From: Cinnamomum chago
Lineage: Eukaryota; Streptophyta; Magnoliopsida; Laurales; Lauraceae
Direction of reading: 5' to 3'
DNA length: 64,000 nucleotides
NCBI GenBank assembly: GCA_038049695.1
Contig: CP142453.1
Span: 20,898,001-20,962,000, forward strand
A model generated the notes under the pieces. That model made no database searches. It worked only from the letters and a program-made list of their open reading frames with translations, and was not told the DNA's origin. Numbering within the stretch: the first letter of the stretch is position 1; each line of letters opens with the position of its first letter. The position numbers and the translations under genes were made by a program. Below, in pieces: positions 55,863 through 64,000 of the stretch.

Positions 55863-57143
55863 GTGGCTAAGCTAAACACCCATATCTATATAGATATATA
55901 TAAATAACATGGGTGTTCAAGTACAGGGGATATCTACGTAGAGCAGCTTTTATGTATGCACGTATGTATGTATGGAACTATGGATGTATTCTCTTGCTAG
56001 AAATGTAAGCCCACGCTTTGTTATGCCAGTTGCTAGTTTCATGTTAATTTCTTTGCTGTGTCATGAATTATTGGGAGAACGGTTTCATAAGGTGTTTTTT
56101 TTTTTTTCTAGTCCTCATGACTCGTCAATTAGATTTGGGTTGGGATTGGACTTGAGCTTCTCTCCAGGAAGAGGCTGTCTCTTTGATGTGACAGCCCTTT
56201 TATGTTTAATCCACATGTCCATATGAACGCAAACACGATCTAATATACAGAAGTTGAGTTAAGGTTGAAATCTCAACTGTAGAGGGAAATCTAAGCCCCC
56301 AAATTACCAACGACCGAGTGTAGTGAATGAGTCCAGATCCGGATTCTATGTGTGTGCAGAGAATGTACTCACTTTGCCAATATGTCGTCTATTTTACTCT
56401 ACTAGCAGCTGGTTTTTCCCTGTATGATTGGTGTGATTAACTCATCCTCCTTGTGAAAGTAGGGAAGCGGATCTCCTTTGAACTAGAAGTGTAAAGGCTC
56501 TTCCAACAAGTTCTTTTGTACAAAATCCTTCTGAAGCCCTCAACACTTTCTTACAAAATCCAACTAGTTTTCCCAAAAAGAGTAGAGTTGAAATTGGATG
56601 GCTGAGCCCCTAGCCCCATCTCTATGAGTTGGCCCAACCTACCTACCTTGTCGTCTATCTTGATTTCAACATATTGGTTTAATTGACATTAACTCCCGAA
56701 TTCTTACTTATATATAATAAAGCTTGGATCTGCTATTTTTTAAAGTATTCAATCCAATGGTGTGTGAGGGTTCATTTAGTGTGAAATTAGGTCTAATGCT
56801 AAATAATGAGATGAAAAGATTATCAATGAGGCTGCACCAATTAAAGGTGGGCCCAAGTGGGCCCCATCGAGCTGACTACACAGAGTCTACTCATAGGATA
56901 ACATTTCCCGCCTTTGTATAATGTGCAATTTTATGAAGACCGCTTTTGCCTTTTTCAAAACAATTTGCAATACAAACCTTCTAACCACTGTGCATGACGT
57001 TTTACTATCACAACTCACAGAAATTAGTGGCAACGGTCAAAAGACAAAATCAAATCTTCAATGATAAATGTCTCCTTCACTCTACTTCTTTGCCTCAGGC
57101 CCAAAGACAAAAATTAGGAATCCACAATTAATGGATTGAATTA

Positions 57144-57580
57144 GGGTACGTTTGTGTACAGACAATTTCTATGGAAAGATGAGATTGCCACATTAGCAAA
57201 GTCGATGGTTTATAAATACCTCGGAAAATGTTTTTTTGCCAAAGTTAGAAATTCATATTTGGTGCAAATTTTTTCCTCAATGAATTGGTGCTAATGTTGT
57301 TTGGTGCGGTTGCAGATTCCTTATTGAAAAGTAGTATTACAGAGGGGAGTAAGGAAATGAAGTAATAAAGAGAGGAGAAGTTTTCTGTGGAAATGGACTT
57401 CCCATACCTCCTCATAGGAACTCTATTTCAAAGCTTTTCAAGGAAAATGCTGATATAAGCAGAAAAGAATTTTCGCAGAAAAGAATTTTCGCAGAAAATT
57501 GCCGCACCAAATGCATGAAAAAATAATTTTTCGTATAAAAAAGTATATTTTATGCATAAATGGGCCATACAAACTTGCCC
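57144..57580. mobile_element. Tourist/PIF-Harbinger-like MITE (copy C)
   Basis: The counterpart of 5113-5532, with the same ends and TTA flanks (57141-57143, 57581-57583). A short in-frame repeat GAAAAGAATTTTCGCA is duplicated here but single in copy A. Confidence 0.65.
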
Positions 57581-58173
57581 TTATACAAGTCTAGTTCTTC
57601 AATCCTAAGATATTCCGACACCTCCGTGAGTGCAAAATTGGATATCCAATCACTCATGGAGTCAGGATCATCCAAATCTGTATCCCACGTAGCATCGCTA
57701 TCTCCCCACTAAAATGGAATGGAATGAAATGATGCATTGGGCGTGAACTGTGTGAGTTCACATCATATTAGACATATCCAATTCACCGACACCAGCGGTC
57801 CACATTCATATATCATTATCATGAGCCATGCTGATAAGAGACACCGAAGACTAAGATCCCTCAAAATTTTTAAAACCAGAAAAGTCATGTTCATCTTATA
57901 ACTGAGATTAATTGTGATGTGATCATAAGCTTGCATTAAGTGACAGTAAACCCAAAGTCCGGCATGGCCCTTCCTGTAAAAAGGCCCCGCCTGATCTGGT
58001 TCTATTGGGGCGGGCTTTGGCCTGACATTTTTGGCCCGTGCTGGTCTTGGCCTAGATATGGGCCTGTGTTTTTAAAGTTGGGTTGGGACTAGATATGGGT
58101 CTGTATTTTTAAAATCGGGTTGGGCCTAAATATGCCCCAGCCCAGACTAATCCGCCCCATGAACACCCCTAGT

Positions 58174-59186
58174 TAGGCAGGCCCGCCCCAATCCCAGCCC
58201 GCCTGTGCCGGCCCGCTAGATGAAACGGGCCGTGCCGTTGCGGCCAACCAGATGAAATGGGTCGTGCCGGCCCTTCATGCTTGGCGTGCCTCTTTTAATT
58301 TTTTTTCAATTAATTCTCTTCTCCTTCTCGGTATTAAAATTAAAAATTAGAACACAAGCACACAGAATGACAAATATATATAACTGGTTTAGTCAACGAC
58401 CTACTCCACTGAGAAGAATGGGAGGGTTCGAGTATTTATAAACTTGGAATGTGCCTTGGTTTTTAATAAGAATATCCCGTATGATTTAGACAATTCAAAA
58501 ATCCAACATTTGAAATTAATAGACGCCCACTAGAAATGAATTATGTAAATTCTTGTAACTAAAGGAGTTTGTATATGTGCAATGAGGATCCATATTAGGT
58601 TTGCCCTTGCCTGAATCCCCATTTACATCTACAAGAGTGGCCGGTGACTTGGGTGGGTTTTTCAAATCTTCTGCTTCTTCTTGGATACACCCCCTACATG
58701 AGGATAGTGTGGAAAAATGTGACATTTGCTAACCTTGTTTTAACTGAGGAGCCTACTAGTAATGTTCTTAGAAAGTTGCATCATGCTCTAAGATTATGCA
58801 ATGTAATCCACAAACTGGAGACTAGGTCTAGGAACTGAGATATGAATGATCCTTAAAGTCCACACAGGTTTGCCTACCTTGGTTAATCCATTAATAGCAC
58901 TTTGAATAAGAGCACCACAATTCTGAAACATGCATGCGCAAAGTCATGAAGAATCTTGACCAATAAAGCATATAAATATAACTCATTGTAAGTAAATATA
59001 TTTAAGTGGTTCGGTCAAACTCGACCTACTCCACTAAGAAGAATGGAAGGATTCGAGTATTTATAGACTTTGTAAAATTGAAAAAAACACAAATTAATAC
59101 CCCTTATATAACCGTTTTATGGCTGTGGGTGGGTGGGGTGGGGTGGTGGTGGTGGTGGTTTCAGCCTGGCCCATTTAACATCTCTA
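58174..59186. mobile_element. hAT-like insertion in copy C
   Basis: Copy B reads straight through this point. The flanking 8-mers CCCCTAGT (58166-58173) and CCCCTAAT (59187-59194) match at 7/8. The right end reversed starts TAGAGATGTTAAATGGGCC, a hAT-style end; the left end TAGGCAGGCCC is only weakly similar. Inside, a roughly 55-bp segment (GACCTACTCCACT(G/A)AGAAGA...GAGTATTTATA) occurs near 58398 and again near 59019. Confidence 0.5.
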
Positions 59187-59540
59187 CCCCTAATCATATA
59201 AATCAACAAGATGGGCTACACAAACAGTTACAAACCAACGTATAAAAAAAAAGGATTTAATACAACCCTAAGACATTGTACTACACTTGTAGGGACAAAA
59301 TCTTATCATTGGCTATAAAGTTAGAAAACCGTTCCCCCATTTGGTAACGGGGAAACTCGTTTGGAATACTTAGGGGGTGTCACATGGAGGGAGAGATGTC
59401 AACTCAATGACATCTCATCTCCTCCATAAATTTTTTTTTTCTCCCCCATGTGGCACCAACAGGGGATCCTTTTCCGTTAGAACAACTCTTTAAAAGAACG
59501 GGCATTATACCATCATCGGGACATTGCCATAACATACAAA

Positions 59541-61220
59541 AAAAAAAAAAAAAAGCCTAAAAAGCCCATCCCATTGTAATTTTCTTACTTTAGGGCACCA
59601 TATAATTGGACAATCATAGCACACTTGCATTGTATATCCCTCAAAATCAGAAAATTAACGAACAAGCCCCCCGAGCAAAAAAGGGCCATGAAACATGGTT
59701 ATTATCAGGCCTAACACTTCCCTACCTTAAGCCTACCTTAAGTTTGACTGGAAAGGCCATAAGTCGAAGCTATCCTAAGTGATTATATAGTATTAAAAAA
59801 AATGTTCAAGAAGTTCCATTGTCCAAAAATTATACTAAGAAAATGGGTTGATCAGGTTCATGGGTTGAGCTTGGTTTCACTGACTCACTGAGTTATCAAG
59901 TGGCTGGGGTCATGCTCATTCATGCACCAGTCATTAGGTGACATATGTTGATGATATACATTGTTATGACATTTACTAAACAGTATGAGCTTTTGAATTT
60001 TCATGTCAAACCAACATACATCACATGATCTAGAACTTCATTTGTACCTTGGAGAGGCACCAACTCTAAGAATATCATTTATTTCCTTTTGTATTTTTGC
60101 CAGTTCAGGACTCCCAACTCAAAGCATAACACACTATGTTTGTTGTTTTTTGGTAAGGCAGAACACGCTATGTTGGAATTACATAAACAGAGTAACCATC
60201 AATGCTCAAGTTTCACCTAGAAACCAGTCAAGTGCATCAGTAGACTGAAGTGTAAAAAATCCATTGCTTTGTACTCATTGACTTCAATGCAATATTTTCT
60301 TCCTTCTAGACATTGATTGCCTGTGTGTGAAGCATCAAGTGTAGTGACATTATATCTGGTGGTTTTATTTGGTGTTATTAGATTATTCTTTTATCTCACA
60401 GTTTTGGCTGCCATCCAGCAATAACATATATTTGAATCTAGATTTTGAGCACAACCATAATATTAGTTACATCATCCAGTTCATATCATATGAAAGGAGA
60501 GCATCATCATATGCTTAGTCTATCGAGTCCGGATCCCCTGTCACGTCCGTTACAAGCTTAATTTTTTCCCTGTGGCAGATGCCTAGAACTCCACCTGTCT
60601 TATGAATTTCCAGAATTCCAGCGTTTCAAATGTTAGAGAGGGATTGAGCATTTGAAGTTCTTCTAAACAAACAGGCCCTAAGAGCCCACATGATGATATA
60701 AAACTCCTAATTAAGGATTCAATTACATCAACAAATAGGCCCTCAGTGTATGTAAGAAGTTTTCGTGATCATTTTCTTTGTTAGAGTCTAAAAGTGCTTT
60801 CTCTAGATTTAAAAGTCTTGTAATTGTTTATAAAATAATATAAGCTTATAGCTATGTTGAAATGAACCAATCCACCACTAGCTCGGTGGTGAGACACTTT
60901 CACCTCCCTCTCAGGAGTCCGGATCAGGGGAACGCTGTTTGGGCGAATCCCTAAGCGCCGTCTCATTATATCATTTTCACAAACGCTATATAGGAGCATC
61001 AAAGAGATTTTGCTGGCTTTCAGGTTATATCATCATTTTAAAAAACTAGAGAAAGGTATCAACGAGATCAATTTTGCTAGATTTCAAGTTTCAAGGTGTG
61101 CCTGCACTTTAAAACGTCCCCTCTTCCTATGGATTCGTAGACGTGGTATCTCATCCCATGTGTTTTTTAGGTATGACCCACCTTAGATATACCATAGGAA
61201 AAAACGCATCTTTTCCTGTA
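59541..61220. other. Interval without a recognised gene
   Basis: AT-rich sequence with small unsupported open frames. GTGGTGAGACACTTTCACC near 60889 has tRNA-like wording but no cloverleaf that I could fold by eye. Confidence 0.35.
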
Positions 61221-62143
61221 CTGCCATCATGGGAAGGTTGTTTTTTTATTTGGGTAAAAGCTGCTATAATTTATATCATTACAAACCAAACCTCGCATTC
61301 CATAAGAAGATGGGCCCATTTTTCCCCATTTTTTACCTGAAATAAAATCTTTTATTTATTGGGCCCACTGTTAGTTTCTACATCCCTCTTAATTTTATGG
61401 GTAGGTTTTCCATTTTATCCAACAATTAAGAGTCCCTAACTTCCATTAGAAATAGTGAATGGCGCCCAAATCATTCATAATTACATTTTTCTTGTATAAA
61501 ATCACTACAATTGAGGTTGGGCCCATTTCTAACTTGATCGCATATTTAACAGGCGATCAAAATTAAAAATGAAAAAACATTTTACAGATAAAGTCTTAAT
61601 ATTTTATACTCAAATCATTCTAATAAAAACCAATTCCCTTGCCGGGTCATGCACAGAAGAGACTTTCATTTGATTTATGGGGGCCGCACTCATTGCCTTG
61701 CCGCATCTAGAGGTGAAAACCTGGGTGGGCATCTCGGGCTCAAAATGGAAAAAATTGTGCCTGGGCCTTTGACCAGGTCAACGTGCCAACACGTACGGCA
61801 AGGCCCGGCTTCCCCGACTAGGCCGTGCAGGACTAAGGGTGCTTGGGCCCAGGCACGACACAACAAGCTCCATATATATAAATTTAAGTTTTTATATATA
61901 AATATATATAAAACTTAAAATAATTAAAGATTTATTACTCGTTTGAAAATGATTAAAAATTTATTACTTGTTTGTGAATTAGAATCAATGTTTTTGCATT
62001 TATTTTAATAGTTCTGACTTTATTTCATATTAAGAACGCCTAAAAGTCCATAAGTTTTTCTTTCAATTTATATAAGAAAATTAAGAAAATAGAAGAGGCA
62101 TGTGGCCGGCCTGTGGGTGGCATGCCCCAGCCCAGCTGGGGCA
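61221..62143. repeat. Duplicated block D, copy 2
   Basis: Matches 35761-36683. It ends exactly at GGGGCA, where a CACTACTAGAAAA terminus begins. Confidence 0.88.
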
Positions 62144-64000
62144 CACTACTAGAAAACCGAGTTTTGGCTCGTCAAAAACGCGGGCGGCCGCCTGTGGCGG
62201 TCGCAAAAGAGGTCATTAGCGGCCGCCTAAAAGTTTTCCTAATTTCCAGCGCTTTCCTTCCTTCCTTCCCACTTCTGTTTTTCCTTTCTCCCGCCCTGCT
62301 CCCGCGCTCAACCCTTCCCAGCGATTTTTTCCTCACTCTCTTTCCTCACTCTCCCAACGATTTTTTCCTCACTCTCTCTCTATTTCTCTCTCTCGCTCAC
62401 TCTCTCCCCCTCCCTCTCGCTTTGCCCTCGCTCCCGCGCGCCGGAGTCGCTGCTGACGAGGTGCTGTAACAGCTCCCCTTCTCCCTCTCGCTTTGCCCTC
62501 GCTCCCGCGCGCCGGAGTCACTGCTGACGAGGTGCTGTAACAGCTCCCTTTCTCCGAAATCCTCTCCATTGAGAAGATCTCTCTTGGCGAAAAGGTCAAA
62601 TCTTTCTCCATGTGCGGATTCGTTTTCCTATTGATTTGGGTGTTGTTTTGGGTTTTTGTGGTTGATTTCGGTTTCTGGTTCTTCATTTGAGTTGAGCCGA
62701 TGAGAGTGTAATGGAGATTTCTCGGCCTCATTTGAGGTCTTCTTATTATTATTTATGGTTTCTGTTATTGATTTGGTTTGGAAGTGTTTGGAGTGAAATT
62801 TTTGAGATTTCTGATTTCACATTTTGAGGTTTCATCTGGAGTTTTGTTCTAAAACCCTATCTTCGCTACTCTATAAATCCCACCTCACATACGCCTTTTT
62901 CTTCTCTTCCCCTTTCATTTCTCCACTCCAGGTTTACTACGAAACCCTAAAATCTCTCTCTCTCTCCCCCTTTCTTCTTCGTTTATCTTCTCATGATTTT
63001 GATTTTGATTTTTTATTTTGACTTTTCTATTAGAGATTGTAGATCTTTTAAGCAAGACAGCTTCTTTGTCTGGATCTAGTTACAATTCAGACAAACATTT
63101 ACCTAACCTCTTCTCATGATTTCTCAGGCCCTTTAAAATCTGGAACATTATCATTACATGAATGCATGCATGTATTCATTCATGTATCTCAGTTTTTTGT
63201 TTTAATCATCCACATCTTTATTTAAAGTTCTTGCTTCTGGTGTTACTACATTTTTTTTGTTAACTTATTAGCTTCATCATATTCCCAAAAAGCCAAGAGA
63301 GGGCATATGCAAACGCACTCTGTCCCAAAACCATAAATCATAAATGTTTCGTGGCAATTTCTTCGTTTGCAAGATGAAAAGATTATGATTTCCAATTTGC
63401 TCGTCCCTCACTTAGAGTGAATGATATGGGGATCTCAGGGACACATGGCTGGAATACATTGCTCTTATTTTCTATTTTCAGCTTTTGATTTCATAAGATA
63501 CTGTTTCTTTTCCATTTATGTGGTTGTTGGATCAAATTGATTGATGACATGCTGTTATGGGTGATGATTACCAGTGGATGAAAATAGAACCTGACCAGCT
63601 TTAGATGTGTAACTTGGGCCTGCTCAAACCAAAAACCCAGATTGCCTGGTGGTTGTTGATTTTGCTAGATTTGGTTTCCAATCTTGCTTGGGCCTGAATT
63701 GAACACACATTGAATTTTGTTCTGGCTCTGCTTTGTTCATGCATCTCATCATTAGAACTATTCTTCCACCATAAAATCTGTCTTACAAATGGAAAGAAAG
63801 ATTTGTAGTTCTTGCATTGTTCATTTTTTAGATTCACCTAACCCACTCAATGATTCCTGCATTATCTTCTCTTCCCTTTTCTTATGCCCCTTTTGGATTT
63901 CCATTCTCTTGAATTTTTTGCATTGATTCTCTCTGTAGTTTTAGTCAATTCATGCTTCTTCTTTTTTTTTCTTCTTATGAGTGCTCTGATGGTTGTTGTT
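62144..64000. mobile_element. CACTA (En/Spm) element, left end, runs off the window
   Basis: CACTACTAGAAAACCG starts at 62144, preceded by GCA as putative 3-bp TSD. The paralogous block at 36678-36690 reads through without it. GC-rich GCGGCCGC-type subterminal motifs follow at 62184-62225. Then comes a CT-rich, promoter/leader-like region with a 71-bp tandem duplication. No transposase is visible before the window ends; downstream sequence is AT-rich and intron-like. Confidence 0.65.
62411..62552. repeat. 71-bp tandem duplication
   Basis: TCCCTCTCGCTTTGCCCTCG starts at 62411 and again at 62482; both copies run through GGTGCTGTAACAGCTCCC with one substitution (GTCGCTG versus GTCACTG). Confidence 0.92.

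Larger units (their letters stand above)
53930..59540 (+). repeat. Duplication unit copy C (proline-rich gene plus flanks)
   Basis: Colinear with copy B as listed there. 56811-57965 is nearly identical to copy A after its two LTR elements are removed. The limits are approximate. It lacks both LTR insertions and so serves as the empty site for them. Confidence 0.8.

Noticed and set aside
60880..60970. Possible tRNA gene
   Set aside because: No cloverleaf with intact acceptor and T arms could be folded by eye.

Overview
The window is plant nuclear DNA. It carries LTR retrotransposons of both major superfamilies, DNA transposons and MITEs with intact target-site duplications (TSDs), spliceosomal-intron signals, and two genes for secreted proline-rich cell-wall proteins. 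There are no bacterial-style operons or rRNA genes. The species cannot be named from the sequence. Most of the window is transposon or repeat; the only intact host genes I can support are the two proline-rich genes.

Layout. (1) 1-17740 is the downstream tail of one copy (A) of a locally duplicated unit, split by two young LTR retrotransposons, both on the minus strand. The first (158-4931) is gag-only, with no pol. The second (5753-17589) is a nearly complete Ty3 element of the Tat group, with an antisense, intron-bearing extra ORF and a 22-copy 49-bp tandem array between the converging genes. The uninterrupted paralogue at 56811-57965 acts as an empty site and fixes both insertion points. 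(2) 17741-about 32530 looks like a CACTA-type element with ACCGACG/CGTCGGT subterminal repeats. It holds minus-strand fragments of several unrelated genes: an IQ67-domain gene, a possible HD-Zip N terminus, three exons of an ankyrin-kinase-like gene and an unidentified terminal exon. A 5.4-kb copia element and a 1.6-kb hAT element sit in introns of the kinase fragment. (3) 32.7-36.7 kb holds a broken GRF-type zinc-finger gene, one fluoride-exporter (CrcB/FEX) exon and a 923-bp block repeated at 61221-62143. (4) 38-44.5 kb is unit copy B with the first intact proline-rich gene. (5) 44.5-53.9 kb has no recognisable gene but has a degenerate minisatellite, a run of abutting fold-back MITEs and a 36-base G tract. 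(6) 53.9-59.5 kb is unit copy C with the second proline-rich gene. (7) From 62144 another CACTA element begins and runs off the window.

How parts relate. The proline-rich genes share a signal peptide, TATA spacing and 3' flank, so they are tandem duplicates; copy A predicts a third gene just left of the window. The retrotransposons have LTR pairs differing at 2/537, 4/740 and 2/302 positions by eye, so all are recent and postdate the duplication. The Tat element's gag-pol has one stop and one frameshift. The copia polyprotein has four stops and one frameshift. Neither copy looks autonomous as it stands.
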